Shown: positions 1-7,853, numbered from the stretch's first letter. The stretch is 26,710 nucleotides of DNA from a virus (IMGVR_UViG_3300031696_000046:1-26710), one strand, 5' to 3'. The notes: generated by a model from the sequence alone, not told the origin. Translations and numbers: made by a program.

Positions 1-1470
1 TACAAACGAATCACTATGGTAGTCGGAGAAGACCGTCTACGTGAGTTCGAAGTCCTGTTGAACAAGTATAACGGAACCAAAGCACGTCACGGTTTCTATA
101 ATTTTGAGAAGATATCTGTTGTATCTGCTGGTCGTAGAGACCCAGACGCAGAAGGTGTTGAAGGTATGTCTGCGTCTAAACAACGTGCCAATGCAAAAGA
201 GAATGATTACCCTGCATTTGCTCAGGGTGTACCAAAGTCTATGTCCGACAAAGATACACGGAAGTTGTTCAATGATGTACGGAAGGGCCTAGGTCTCAAG
301 GAAGAGACATCTTTTAAACGTCACATTGATATGGGTTCAACTGGTGATATCCGTGAATCATATGTCAAAGGTAAACTATTCGAACTTGGTGACACTGTTG
401 TTATCAAAGAAAGCGATGAAGTCGGCATAGTATCTGTACTGGGTGCGAACTATGTTATCGTTGAATGCGGTGACAAGAAAGTTCGCAAGTGGTTAGATGC
501 AATTGAACTTGTCGAGAAACAGGACAAGGACATCAAAGACCGTGAAGGAACTCAACCCGCACGTTATCATTCAGGACTCAAGAAGTCTACCAAGGTAAAA
601 CGTGACGCACACTTCAAAGCAAAGAAAGATGGCCCTGCGCCAGGCGATGCGACTGCCAAGACTAAACCATCCAAGTACACCAAATCATTCAAAGATATGT
701 ATGAAGATGTTTCTCAGAAAGAACTCAATGACCTAGAGAAGTTTGCTGACCGACTACTGAACAAGTTTGATGTTGACATCGAATTCACACGTCACTTTGC
801 TGACCGTATGAATGACAAACGTAACAAACCCGCAATTACTATTGCAGAGTTACAACGTCTATTCAAGAAGATGGCAGACAACAAGGGTAAGAAGATTAAG
901 AAGCACGGTAACTCAGAAGCAATCCTCAAGGATATGCAGTCTGACCTTAATCTACCTGTTGTAATCAACTGGAAGAATGGTGAGTTCGAAGTTGTTAACA
1001 AAACAATAATGCGTAAGAAGGCCTTTAAATCTCCTGACCCAGAACTCAAATATGAGGGTAGAATGTTTGACAAGTTAAAGTCAGTCACCATCGACAAGAA
1101 GTCATATCAAGATGCATTGAAGGCACTCAAGACTTTAATACAACGCAAAAAGAAAGATGGTGGTGGTATACTCAAACATAGTACCAACTACTATGCACAA
1201 CAAGTCGCTAGGACATATCAAGGTATGAATGACCGAACTCTTCATAAGATGTTAGGAGAAGATTGTGGTGGTGCTGGTGAAGAAGGTACGGACAAACTCC
1301 TCAAGAAATATAAGAAAGATACTCCCATGGCAGAAGATGCTGTGGAGAAAGCACGAGATAGTATCGCTAAAGAAAAGTCACAAGACAAGAAAAAACATGA
1401 CCGTCTACTAGACCTTGCAAGACTTAAACGTGCGAAAACAAAAAACAGGGAGACGAAACCAAATGCTTAA
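1..1470 (+). CDS. Nucleotidyltransferase-like fusion protein, 5' end missing
   Basis: The reading frame is open from base 1, so the gene starts upstream; the first ATG here (16) is internal. The opening residues, with VVGEDR and then SASKQR, look like the last third of a cytidylyltransferase-fold nucleotidyltransferase, where an (I/M)S(S/A)(S/T)xxR motif binds the nucleotide. This resembles fusion proteins of marine T4-like phages. A small beta-rich, KOW/SH3-like stretch follows (about residues 115-165 from the ATG at 16), then a basic linker. Next comes a conserved phage segment around DIEFTRHFADRMNDKRN (about residues 250-340), and then a lysine-rich tail. The catalytic HxGH motif would lie off the window and cannot be checked. 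The tail is charged and probably disordered, as in other virion-associated proteins of this group. Substrate unknown. The end overlaps the next gene by 8 bases. Confidence 0.6.
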   Translation, partial: YKRITMVVGEDRLREFEVLLNKYNGTKARHGFYNFEKISVVSAGRRDPDAEGVEGMSASKQRANAKENDYPAFAQGVPKSMSDKDTRKLFNDVRKGLGLKEETSFKRHIDMGSTGDIRESYVKGKLFELGDTVVIKESDEVGIVSVLGANYVIVECGDKKVRKWLDAIELVEKQDKDIKDREGTQPARYHSGLKKSTKVKRDAHFKAKKDGPAPGDATAKTKPSKYTKSFKDMYEDVSQKELNDLEKFADRLLNKFDVDIEFTRHFADRMNDKRNKPAITIAELQRLFKKMADNKGKKIKKHGNSEAILKDMQSDLNLPVVINWKNGEFEVVNKTIMRKKAFKSPDPELKYEGRMFDKLKSVTIDKKSYQDALKALKTLIQRKKKDGGGILKHSTNYYAQQVARTYQGMNDRTLHKMLGEDCGGAGEEGTDKLLKKYKKDTPMAEDAVEKARDSIAKEKSQDKKKHDRLLDLARLKRAKTKNRETKPNA

Positions 1471-1705
1471 GATGGTAATGACCCGAAGAGCAGGAGAACT
1501 CACTGAGGGTGCATTGGCAGACAAGTCTAAGAAGTCTGGTATCTCTGTAGATACATTGAGAAAAGTTTATAATCGTGGCGTTGCCGCATGGAAGACTGGT
1601 CATCGGCCAGGAACTACTCCCCAACAGTGGGGATATGCCCGTGTTAATGCCTTCATAGTCAAAAAGAAAAAAGGTGGTCTGAACCACGATAAGGATTTAA
1701 CGTAA
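1463..1705 (+). CDS. Small conserved phage protein (DUF5824-like)
   Basis: This 80-residue basic protein carries the pattern KSGISVDTLRKVYNRGVAAW followed by a TGHRPGTTPQQWGYARVNAF block. I recognise it as a small domain of unknown function common in marine T4-like phages and some other phages, probably DUF5824. I chose the ATG at 1463 over an in-frame TTG at 1415 because AGGGAG lies about 11 bases upstream and the conserved part begins well inside. It overlaps the previous gene by 8 bases and ends one base before the next gene, so it is probably translated from the same late transcript. The basic residues and the helix-turn-like middle could suit nucleic-acid contact, but no function is established from the sequence. 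Confidence 0.75.
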   Translation: MLKMVMTRRAGELTEGALADKSKKSGISVDTLRKVYNRGVAAWKTGHRPGTTPQQWGYARVNAFIVKKKKGGLNHDKDLT

Positions 1706-1706
1706 T

Positions 1707-3002
1707 ATGAAAACAATAAAAGAACTGATGACAGAAGCATACCAACAATTCTTGGATAAGTCACCTAGTAACTGGGGTGAGGAAAAGGTAGTCGCTTACG
1801 GAACCAAGAAAGGTTACAAAGTGATTGGTGTATGTGGACATGGTAAGGTAGACGGTATCGTACTGTTCGGTCTGGATGCGGGAGACAAGAAGTATGTCGG
1901 TAAGGAAGCAAAAGTCAAGACTGGTCAAACAGTATTCCGTTATGCTACTCGCAATAGTATGGCGGGTGACATCTTTCCGTTAGTTAAGATTGATGTTAAA
2001 CGTGGTCTTCTATATAACCTATCACAGAAGTCAAATGATGGTGAAGTCGATTACGCAGAGTTCGACAGTAAGAGTTCTAAGTTGCGTTACTTACGTCTTG
2101 CCGCAACTGCTAACCTTCGTGACATTACTGGGTTCGACCCAGGCTTTGGTTCGATGAAAGAGTCTGTAGACCTTGAAGAAGTACGCAAACCCGTATCGCA
2201 AATGACTCCTGCTGAGAAGAAGAAAGATGCCGAAAGACGTAAAGAGTACAAGGCATATCAGAAAAGTAAGTTTCCCACTAACACTAGTGCTACCCAAGGT
2301 AAACGAATGGGAGAGAGGGAGTCTGTCGAAGAAGGAAAAATGAAAGAGTTTCATGCTATGGTCAAGAAGGGTATGACTGCCGCACAGATTGCTAAGAAGA
2401 TTGGCATGAAAGAGAAAGATGTCGCAGAGTTCATGAAAGGTATGAAAGAATCAAACGAATTACAAGAGGGTAAGAACCTCATCCCCGACTTTCAAAAAAT
2501 CGTAAAGACTAAGGGTGCAGCTAAAGTTGGTGGTGTCATGATTGATATGTTTACCGCCAGTGCTATCACCCAAGCATACGATAAAGTTAACCCCGCAATG
2601 AAGAAGAAGATGGAAACATCTGATGTTAACAAGCTTGTTGGACTTGCACAGAGACTCATGGGAGAGTCTGTTGTTGCCGAATCCGCAAGAAAAGACGCAA
2701 TGAGAGATATAGGTAAACGTGGTAGAGATAGTGCCGATATAGATAATGACGCAACCGATGATGACCGCAAGGCGGCATCTAAGAACGTATTGATGCAAAT
2801 CCGTAAGTTGTCTGACCTACCCAAAGGTGGTGAGATTGAGTTTGAAGGTGGTAAGAAGGGTAAGATGTCACAGGATGATGCGAAGAAAGTGTCCAAGTTG
2901 TTTGATATACTGAAGAAACCACAAGACAAAAAGAATTTCCAGAAAATAATTTCTAAAGACTTGAAAGCTATTCAAGGATTGTTAAAAAGATTAGGAAGAT
3001 AA
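1707..3002 (+). CDS. Probable virion-associated protein, multidomain, function unknown
   Basis: 431 residues, lysine/glutamate/aspartate-rich, with compact islands joined by charged linkers. Residues 1-150 form a beta-rich region (GKVDGIVLFGLDAG, then RNSMAGDIFP). Around residues 215-245 a short helix-turn-helix-like segment (MVKKGMTAAQIAKKIGMKEK) resembles a small motif repeated in marine myovirus proteins. Around residues 260-320 there is a helical region, and near 345 a SADIDNDATDDD acidic stretch that recalls a degraded EF-hand-like loop. The N-terminus (MKTIKELMTEA) and inner LxE/IxE motifs fit the cleavage consensus of T4-type prohead protease gp21, so a packaged or scaffold-associated protein is possible. 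That is inference. The last base of the stop is shared with the next start. I do not recognise an enzymatic domain. Confidence 0.6.
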   Translation: MKTIKELMTEAYQQFLDKSPSNWGEEKVVAYGTKKGYKVIGVCGHGKVDGIVLFGLDAGDKKYVGKEAKVKTGQTVFRYATRNSMAGDIFPLVKIDVKRGLLYNLSQKSNDGEVDYAEFDSKSSKLRYLRLAATANLRDITGFDPGFGSMKESVDLEEVRKPVSQMTPAEKKKDAERRKEYKAYQKSKFPTNTSATQGKRMGERESVEEGKMKEFHAMVKKGMTAAQIAKKIGMKEKDVAEFMKGMKESNELQEGKNLIPDFQKIVKTKGAAKVGGVMIDMFTASAITQAYDKVNPAMKKKMETSDVNKLVGLAQRLMGESVVAESARKDAMRDIGKRGRDSADIDNDATDDDRKAASKNVLMQIRKLSDLPKGGEIEFEGGKKGKMSQDDAKKVSKLFDILKKPQDKKNFQKIISKDLKAIQGLLKRLGR

Positions 3003-3508
3003 TGAAATCATTTAACGAACATTGTTGTGGTTCTGAGTCCAATCTGGTAGAGAATAATGTCTATCGGGTTGGTTCTGAGAGATACTTCGAGTACTTCCGT
3101 GATGTTCGTGAATCATACCACGCAGGTAACCTAGAGGTTCAACCTCACGAGATTGATATCATTGAGGGTAACCTTGGTGAGTTCGCAATCTATAAGGGTG
3201 AGAATGTTGCGTTAGATTGTATCTTCGAAGCAGAAGAAAAGAACCCACCGTTGAACAAACCCAAAGTCGGTGGTGCGAAGAAGTACTATGTGTATGTCAA
3301 AGACGGAGACAAGGTAAAGAAAATCTCTTGGGGTGACACCACTGGACTCAAAGTTAAGTTGAATGACCCTGCCGCACGTAAGTCTTTTGCCGCACGACAC
3401 GATTGTGCGAACAAGAAGGACAAGACTAAAGCAGGATACTGGGCGTGTAACCTACCACGTTATGCCAAACAACTTGGACTGTCTGGTGGAGGAAACTTCT
3501 TTTGGTAA
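3002..3508 (+). CDS. Conserved phage protein with DUF5872-like C-terminal domain
   Basis: 168 residues. Residues 1-75 are variable, with two adjacent cysteines near the N-terminus (HCCGS). From about residue 80 to the end is the conserved module: NPPLNKPKVGGAKKYYVYVK, then RKSFAARHDCANKKDKTKAG, then YWACNLPRYAKQLGLSGGG. I recognise this as a domain widely shared by T4-like phages of marine hosts and some vibriophages, probably DUF5872. The paired cysteines and the conserved RH could form a small metal or redox site, but this is untested. The start shares a base with the previous stop (TAATG), which suggests translational coupling. The stop overlaps the next gene by 7 bases. Confidence 0.75.
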   Translation: MKSFNEHCCGSESNLVENNVYRVGSERYFEYFRDVRESYHAGNLEVQPHEIDIIEGNLGEFAIYKGENVALDCIFEAEEKNPPLNKPKVGGAKKYYVYVKDGDKVKKISWGDTTGLKVKLNDPAARKSFAARHDCANKKDKTKAGYWACNLPRYAKQLGLSGGGNFFW

Positions 3509-3789
3509 ATTACCTGACGGTGCCTCCCGTTTATACGGAATTAAAAGTAAGTAATGGTAAGATAAGGGTTTTTAGAGAAGATGTACCAGAAGAACAACTA
3601 GTATGGCATAGAGACGAGAAAGATAGAAGTCTCCACGTCATAGAAGGATTTGGTTGGTTGTTACAATATGACAACCGAGAACCTATAGACCTGTTAGAAG
3701 GTCATAGTTATAGTATAGATAAGATGGAGTATCACCGAATAATTAAAGGTGATGGTGAATTGGTAATCAGAATATATGAAGCTGCTTAA
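3502..3789 (+). CDS. Small cupin-like protein
   Basis: 95 residues, mainly beta. Residues 36-40 (WHRDE) and 77-83 (YHRIIKG) are spaced like the two conserved motifs of a cupin barrel, and similar short proteins with a WHRD...YHR(L/I)IKG pattern occur in marine phages. His36, Asp38 and His78 could bind a metal. There is no suitable ATG in this frame. The best start is a TTG at 3502, which has a strong GGAGGA about 8 bases upstream inside the end of the previous gene. A downstream start would remove the first beta strand. The small size suggests a single-domain cupin with a structural or sugar-binding role; the substrate is unknown. It overlaps both neighbours (7 and 14 bases). Confidence 0.6.
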   Translation: MVNYLTVPPVYTELKVSNGKIRVFREDVPEEQLVWHRDEKDRSLHVIEGFGWLLQYDNREPIDLLEGHSYSIDKMEYHRIIKGDGELVIRIYEAA

Positions 3790-4459
3790 TGTATTATATC
3801 GTGGTGGAGCTGGTGGTGAGTTCTTTGGTGGTCTGTTAACAGAACATCATAGTATTGCTACCAAGGGACTAAGATACAACGAGGAAACCGAGAGATGGTT
3901 TCTGGATAGAGAAGACTATCAGTCACACGAACCAGAAGTAACTAGGGTAAATCCTAGAGACGTACAGAACCCGAAGTGGAATAGTAAGTTGTGGAATGTA
4001 AGGTTAGACCATGGATATGGTTTCCCTATCAATCCAGACTTCTGGGCTGACTATCTCTGGAATGATTGTGAAGAGACGAAGACTGTTATCTTCTTGTCGT
4101 TGAACAAAGAGAGTCTTGATTATACCCAATCTCTTGCGAGAGCAAAGTTGGTTAAAGATTCAGACAGAGAATCTGGTAAGAATATGATTTTGGATGGTAT
4201 CCTCAACCATGACCAGTTTTGGAACAGACCGTGGGAATCGCAGGCACACTACTTTGATATGTACATGGGAATAATACCAGAGGGACATAGTGTCTACACG
4301 GTAGACCCATATGAACTACTGTTTAATAGTGACGAGAGTACTGCAACAGAATTAGGAAAGTTAACAAACTACCTTGGATTTAAACACCCAAGTAATTGGT
4401 TAAATAAGATTAAAACGTATAGACTTAAGAATAGAAGTCTTATAAATAACACTACGTAG
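3776..4459 (+). CDS. Hypothetical protein, possibly sulfotransferase/P-loop-like
   Basis: 227 residues. It opens with a hydrophobic strand followed by a glycine-rich turn (LNVLYRGGAGGEFFGGLL, residues 4-21). That arrangement is like the PSB loop of sulfotransferase-fold proteins found in marine phages, which often begin with an RGxxGN/GxxF pattern. The middle (TVIFLSLNKESLDY) could be a second core strand, and the C-terminal LGKLTNYLGFKHPSNWL resembles the closing helix of small sulfotransferases. I see no firm catalytic motif, so this is a weak fold guess. The ATG lies 14 bases inside the preceding gene. A T4-type late promoter box sits in the last 19 bases of this gene and serves the next one. 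Confidence 0.45.
   Translation: MKLLNVLYRGGAGGEFFGGLLTEHHSIATKGLRYNEETERWFLDREDYQSHEPEVTRVNPRDVQNPKWNSKLWNVRLDHGYGFPINPDFWADYLWNDCEETKTVIFLSLNKESLDYTQSLARAKLVKDSDRESGKNMILDGILNHDQFWNRPWESQAHYFDMYMGIIPEGHSVYTVDPYELLFNSDESTATELGKLTNYLGFKHPSNWLNKIKTYRLKNRSLINNTT
4441..4448 (+). promoter_or_regulatory. T4-type late promoter (TATAAATA)
   Basis: An exact TATAAATA box, the consensus recognised by the T4 late sigma factor gp55 family. It overlaps the end of the preceding gene and lies 41 bases before the ATG at 4489. Transcription would begin near 4454, leaving a leader of about 35 bases. This marks the following genes (XhlA-like, disordered EF-hand protein and others) as late. Confidence 0.7.
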
Positions 4460-4488
4460 GTAGTACTTTAAATAAATGGGAAATACGA

Positions 4489-4776
4489 ATGGCTGTTGTT
4501 AAAGACACGCAAGCTTGCAGGCTTCAACGAATCGAAGATAAAGTAGATAAACTTGCGGACGCTATGATTAGTTTAGCGAGAGCAGAAGAGAAATTAGTGG
4601 CTATAGAAAAAAGTAATCACAATCACTATGACCGAATGAATAAGTTTTCAAGTAAGTTAGACGAGATTGACAAGAAAGTCGATGCAAACGCACACACCGT
4701 TTACATCATAAACAAAGTAGTTTATATAATCAGTGCGGCAATAATTGCCGCAGTAATCAAATATATGTGGATGTAG
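4489..4776 (+). CDS. XhlA-like coiled-coil membrane protein, possible lysis accessory
   Basis: 95 residues. Residues 10-70 are a heptad-rich coiled coil (LQRIEDKVDKLADAMISLA, then SSKLDEIDKKVDAN). Residues 72-93 are one hydrophobic helix (YIINKVVYIISAAIIAAVI) ending in a short tail. This layout matches the hemolysin XhlA family and similar small phage proteins: a cytoplasmic or periplasmic coiled coil anchored by a C-terminal membrane helix. XhlA-type proteins assist holin/endolysin lysis, but in T4-like marine phages the role is not proven. The gene follows a late promoter and partly overlaps the upstream leader of the next gene. The holin (10038) and the M15 peptidase (20488) are elsewhere in the window. 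Confidence 0.65.
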   Translation: MAVVKDTQACRLQRIEDKVDKLADAMISLARAEEKLVAIEKSNHNHYDRMNKFSSKLDEIDKKVDANAHTVYIINKVVYIISAAIIAAVIKYMWM

Positions 4777-4787
4777 GAGAAGACACC

Positions 4788-5930
4788 ATGCAAAGAAAAG
4801 ATATGAATTCGTTAATGGATGCCTACAGGTCAGTTGTCCTCGGTGAATCAGTTGAAATAGACGAAGCCCGTCAAATGAAAGACCCTAAGAAAGACTCTAT
4901 GGTCTCTAAGGGCGGAAAGACTATCGTAATCGATAAGTCAAAAGAGAAAGAATACCTCGCAAAAGGTTGGACTCTTTCTGAGAAGAAGAAACTCGACCCT
5001 GTCGATGACAAGGCAAACGACAAAGATTTCAAAGACCGTAAAGACAAAGACATCGACAACGATGGTGATGTTGATTCGTCTGATGAATTCCTTCACAAGA
5101 AACGTGCTGCAACTGACGATGCAATTGATGGTGGAGACAAACCCGCCAAGAATGCTAAACCTAAGAAGGGTGTTAATCCTTTCAAGAAGGAAGAAGTTGA
5201 GGTTGAAGACGAAGACGAAGACGGTAAGAAGAAGTCTAAGAAACCTAATCCATTCGCTAAGAAGAAAGACGATAGCGAAGAGAAGGATTCCGAAGATAAG
5301 TCTGAAGACGATTCTGATGATGACGAAGAGAAAGAAGTGAAAGACCCTAAAGTTGCTGGTAAGAAAGATGACAAGAAGAAAGTCGCATCTAATGCCAAGA
5401 CTGCTGAAATCTCTAAGATTGGTGAAGGTTACACCACTAACGAAGAAATCAAAGGACTAGCTGACGCAATCTCAGACCTACACAATATGTGGGAATCTGC
5501 CGCAAAGAAAAGTGTTAAAGGTGCTACCGATAAGGGTGAAGAGATTGATTCTAAAGACTCTCCCAAGGCAAAAGAGTTTGCCAAGAAGTCTGGTAAGGGT
5601 TCTGTAGAAGTAAACAACGATGACGAAGAAGGTCACGCACTTGCTACTAAAGCAGGTAGTACTGGAACTAAACCAAACTCTGGTAAACGTTCTGTCGATA
5701 ACGCTAAGGGCGACAACAAGATTGTTAAGTCAACTGTTGCTGAAGAGACTGCGGAAGACATCATTGCACAAGCACAGAACATCATTGATGGTAAGACCAT
5801 GGTCGAACTCGCTGACATGACTTCTAAGAAAGATAAAGAAAAGAACCCACATGACGCACGTACTAAAGATGCTAAGAATTTCTTAGAACGTATGGCAAAG
5901 AGACGTGGTTACGTTAAGGGAGAAAAGTAA
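4788..5930 (+). CDS. Highly charged disordered protein with EF-hand loop
   Basis: 380 residues from the ATG at 4788, chosen over one at 4767 because TAGGAGA lies just upstream of it. Most of the chain is lysine, glutamate and aspartate in low-complexity runs (about residues 120-215), so it is probably disordered. Near residue 85 there is a calcium-binding-like loop, DIDNDGDVDSSDE, which fits the EF-hand/dockerin DxDxDGxxxxxDE pattern and recurs in marine T4-like phages. The N-terminus contains LGE (18-20) and IDE (24-26), both matching the T4 gp21 prohead protease consensus (L/I)xE. This suggests a scaffold or packaged internal protein that is trimmed during capsid maturation. That is inference. 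The C-terminus (DAKNFLERMAKRRGYVKG) is basic. The stop overlaps the next start (TAATG). Confidence 0.6.
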   Translation: MQRKDMNSLMDAYRSVVLGESVEIDEARQMKDPKKDSMVSKGGKTIVIDKSKEKEYLAKGWTLSEKKKLDPVDDKANDKDFKDRKDKDIDNDGDVDSSDEFLHKKRAATDDAIDGGDKPAKNAKPKKGVNPFKKEEVEVEDEDEDGKKKSKKPNPFAKKKDDSEEKDSEDKSEDDSDDDEEKEVKDPKVAGKKDDKKKVASNAKTAEISKIGEGYTTNEEIKGLADAISDLHNMWESAAKKSVKGATDKGEEIDSKDSPKAKEFAKKSGKGSVEVNNDDEEGHALATKAGSTGTKPNSGKRSVDNAKGDNKIVKSTVAEETAEDIIAQAQNIIDGKTMVELADMTSKKDKEKNPHDARTKDAKNFLERMAKRRGYVKGEK

Positions 5931-6190
5931 TGATACAATTACTTGGAACTCAAGCAGCATGTGGCACCAACACTGGTGCCGCAAGTAACTTTGGTGGTGC
6001 ATCCGCAGTTAGATTGGTTAACACAACTACTACGAATTATCTAGTGACATTAGAAGAGGCTGGGGGTACTGATATTGGTACTTTCACCTTGGGTGGTGGC
6101 GCTTCCGAAGTAATTAGAAAATTACCGACTGATAAAATATTCGCTGCAAATGCCGGTGTACTAGGTGTTGCAGTTGGATTCACTTACTAA
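5930..6190 (+). CDS. Small beta-sandwich protein, probably virion component
   Basis: 86 residues with alternating hydrophobic/threonine strands and glycine turns (VRLVNTTTTNYLVTLEEAGG, then GTFTLGGGASEVIRKL, then GVLGVAVGFTY). The pattern resembles short proteins of marine T4-like phages that fold as a small beta sandwich. They are presumed structural, because they lie among late genes and lack any catalytic motif. It has no charged, disordered ends, unlike its upstream neighbour. The ATG overlaps the previous stop (TAATG), so it is probably translated by re-initiation. Confidence 0.6.
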   Translation: MIQLLGTQAACGTNTGAASNFGGASAVRLVNTTTTNYLVTLEEAGGTDIGTFTLGGGASEVIRKLPTDKIFAANAGVLGVAVGFTY

Positions 6191-6206
6191 ATTATAGGAA
6201 CACAAT

Positions 6207-6554
6207 ATGACTATTAAAGCTCCCGCATGGTGCGAAAACGCAGTACCGACAGCGAACGGTTGGACAGACCCACAGACTGGTGAAGTGTATGCATCTGGAC
6301 GATTCACTGTAGAACAAATTGCAGAATTCCACGGACAACCAGCACCACAGGTATTAACTGAAGTGCCCACACCAAGGAACAATTATGTAAAGACACCAAC
6401 AATGCTTACTGAAGCACCTGTTGGCGGCAAATCTCTAGAAGAGATGACTAAGATTGAACTTGAAGCACTAGGACGTACTCACGGTATTGAACTTGACCGT
6501 AGAAAATCTAAAACAGACTTGATAGATGAAGTGAGTGAAGTCATAGACCTGTAA
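6207..6554 (+). CDS. Small phage protein with C-terminal HeH/LEM-like helix pair
   Basis: 115 residues. The first 50 include the pattern APAWCENAVPTANGWTDPQT followed by RFTVEQIAEFHG, which I recognise from short proteins of marine myoviruses. A proline-rich linker (residues 45-75) leads to a C-terminal two-helix unit, MTKIELEALGRTHGIELDRR followed by a KSKTDLIDEV helix. That is the shape of HeH/LEM or SAP-like domains, which in other proteins bind nucleic acid. In phages these short C-terminal modules are common and their targets are unknown. AGGAA precedes the ATG at a good distance. The gene ends just before a GNRA-loop hairpin, which probably closes this transcription unit. Confidence 0.65.
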   Translation: MTIKAPAWCENAVPTANGWTDPQTGEVYASGRFTVEQIAEFHGQPAPQVLTEVPTPRNNYVKTPTMLTEAPVGGKSLEEMTKIELEALGRTHGIELDRRKSKTDLIDEVSEVIDL

Positions 6555-6561
6555 ATTTGAG

Positions 6562-6579
6562 AGGGGGAGAAATCCCCCT
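6562..6579 (+). terminator. GNRA-loop hairpin, probable terminator
   Basis: A 7-bp perfect stem (AGGGGGA / TCCCCCT) closed by a GAAA tetraloop, directly after the stop at 6554. The downstream sequence is TTATACAT, so the U-run is short and termination may be partial. The hairpin could also protect the 3' end of the late transcript. The next gene (6593) starts 14 bases after it and has no clear ribosome site. Confidence 0.6.
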
Positions 6580-6592
6580 TATACATAACTAT

Positions 6593-6952
6593 ATGATGAA
6601 ATTGACAAAAGACAACCTGACGCTGTATGCAGCACAAAACTATCAGAACCCTAGATGTATTGATAGTGAAGAGTTCTTCGAAGACCTCAAGAAAATAAAA
6701 TATATCAAACGATTACTCAATCGTTATAGAGACACGGGTCAACTATCCGACCGTCTCATTCTAAATCACCTTATTGTAATATTCAATGTCTTCGGTTTTG
6801 AGGCTGGATTAAACATCCTTGAACTTAAAATTGAACTTGAACACTGGGGTGTTCTAAAACCATTCCTCATATTCCTGAAAGCAATACAGAACACAGAATA
6901 CACCAATATAGAAATGGACAAGGTGGTTGTCGAAGCATTAAGGAGTATATAG
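6593..6952 (+). CDS. Conserved T4-like phage protein of unknown function
   Basis: 119 residues, helical, with the pattern LTLYAAQNYQNPRCIDSEEF, then KRLLNRYRDTGQLSDRLILN, then HLIVIFNVFGFEAGLNILEL. I recognise this as a small, strongly conserved protein of cyanophage and other T4-like marine phage genomes. Its function is not known to me. The start is uncertain: ATG codons at 6593 and 6596 are both possible. A TTG at 6557 in the same frame lies ahead of a stable hairpin and would add residues not expected in the family, so I rejected it. No Shine-Dalgarno sequence is visible, so translation may depend on coupling or on the upstream hairpin. The stop is directly followed by the next gene's GTG. 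Confidence 0.65.
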   Translation: MMKLTKDNLTLYAAQNYQNPRCIDSEEFFEDLKKIKYIKRLLNRYRDTGQLSDRLILNHLIVIFNVFGFEAGLNILELKIELEHWGVLKPFLIFLKAIQNTEYTNIEMDKVVVEALRSI

Positions 6953-7408
6953 GTGCAACAACAAATTGACCGATGCGGTGATTGTCATTCCTGTTGTAAA
7001 TCCTTTGGTTGGATAGACAACAATCAGATAAGACTGATTGAGTTGGACATTCAATACGAATGGGACAGATGTAATAAACTCTGTGATAACAATCGATGCA
7101 CGATATATGATAATCGGCCTAAGACCTGTTCGGATTTCGAATGTCTTTATGTAGAGTCTGACCTACCCGAAGAGTATCTTCCTGAGAAAGTTGGGTTTGT
7201 TACAGATTTAAGAAGGGACGAACATGGTTTGTTTCTGAATATTGTTCCCAACGAATCTAAAAAATACAATATCGATGCCCGTAAATTCGGTGAAGAAAAT
7301 ATAGAAAACATTCTTGTTATGAAAAAAACAGCAGAAGAGATGTGGTCGGTTCCTGTCAAACAAATTAATGTGTCCTGTATTAACGGAGAGCATTTACTTG
7401 AGTGTTAA
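6953..7408 (+). CDS. CxxCxxCC metal-binding family protein (YkgJ-like), copy 1
   Basis: 151 residues starting with GTG immediately after the previous stop. Cys8, Cys11, Cys14 and Cys15 form CGDCHSCC. A second cluster follows at Cys39, Cys43, Cys48, Cys58 and Cys63 (CNKLC, then CTIYDNRPKTCSDFEC). This is the signature of the YkgJ / CxxCxxCC family, thought to bind zinc or an iron-sulfur cluster. Some relatives are linked to modification of other proteins, but most are unassigned. The C-terminal half is poorly conserved. The next gene encodes a paralogue of the same length, so this is a tandem duplication. The trailing end overlaps the start of copy 2, and all three genes from 6953 to 9241 appear to be translated together. 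Confidence 0.75.
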   Translation: MQQQIDRCGDCHSCCKSFGWIDNNQIRLIELDIQYEWDRCNKLCDNNRCTIYDNRPKTCSDFECLYVESDLPEEYLPEKVGFVTDLRRDEHGLFLNIVPNESKKYNIDARKFGEENIENILVMKKTAEEMWSVPVKQINVSCINGEHLLEC

Positions 7409-7853
7409 TACGTGTGGCGATTGCAATGTATGTTGTGAGGTTATGGGGTTTACTGGAGAGTGGGCTGAATTTGACAGATATAAAGAAGCCGAGAAGTATG
7501 GTGTTGTCTATGATGTCTGGGAAGACTGTAATAAGTTGTGTGATAATAAGTGTACTATTTGGAATAACAAACCTAGAATCTGTGATGAATTTAACTGTTA
7601 TTATATAACCGAAGAATTGATTGATAAGTATAAACCCAACGAATTTGGATTTGTGATATACGAGAGTCAAGATAAAAAAGATGTCTATTGCGTATCTACA
7701 GATAAAACACTACCGCCAGAGATTCAATACCTTAACAACAAGAAGAACTTGGATGAGTTGATTGGTGAGGTTGAAGTAAGTGTTGGTAGAATTAGACCAG
7801 TTATACTTATTACGAAACAAGGCAATCTGGTGATTCGAGAATTTAAAATATGA
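7398..7853 (+). CDS. CxxCxxCC metal-binding family protein (YkgJ-like), copy 2
   Basis: Paralogue of the gene just upstream: CGDCNVCC at Cys6, Cys9, Cys12 and Cys13, then Cys44, Cys48, Cys52, Cys62 and Cys67 (CNKLC, CTIWNNKPRICDEFNC). I chose the TTG at 7398: GGAG lies about 10 bases upstream, and it gives 151 residues, exactly the length of copy 1, with the first CxxC at a similar position. An ATG at 7368 would add 10 residues and is an alternative. All nine cysteines have counterparts in copy 1, so both copies are probably functional, while the C-terminal halves have diverged. This could reflect two targets or a heterodimer. The gene overlaps the ligase gene downstream by 4 bases. Confidence 0.7.
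   Translation: MSVNTCGDCNVCCEVMGFTGEWAEFDRYKEAEKYGVVYDVWEDCNKLCDNKCTIWNNKPRICDEFNCYYITEELIDKYKPNEFGFVIYESQDKKDVYCVSTDKTLPPEIQYLNNKKNLDELIGEVEVSVGRIRPVILITKQGNLVIREFKI

Noticed and set aside
792-1097. A - strand open frame opposite the first gene
   Set aside because: No ribosome site and no recognisable protein pattern; the + strand frame has conserved phage motifs.
2129-2141. TGGGTTCGACCCA, which looks like a tRNA T-arm
   Set aside because: It lies inside the 1707-3002 gene, and no acceptor stem or anticodon arm surrounds it.
5093-5398. A - strand open frame rich in serine
   Set aside because: It mirrors the lysine/glutamate codons of the disordered 4788-5930 protein; antisense of such runs reads as serine/phenylalanine.
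6557-6592. TTG start extending the 6593 gene upstream
   Set aside because: The extension crosses the stable GNRA-loop hairpin and adds residues not expected in the family.
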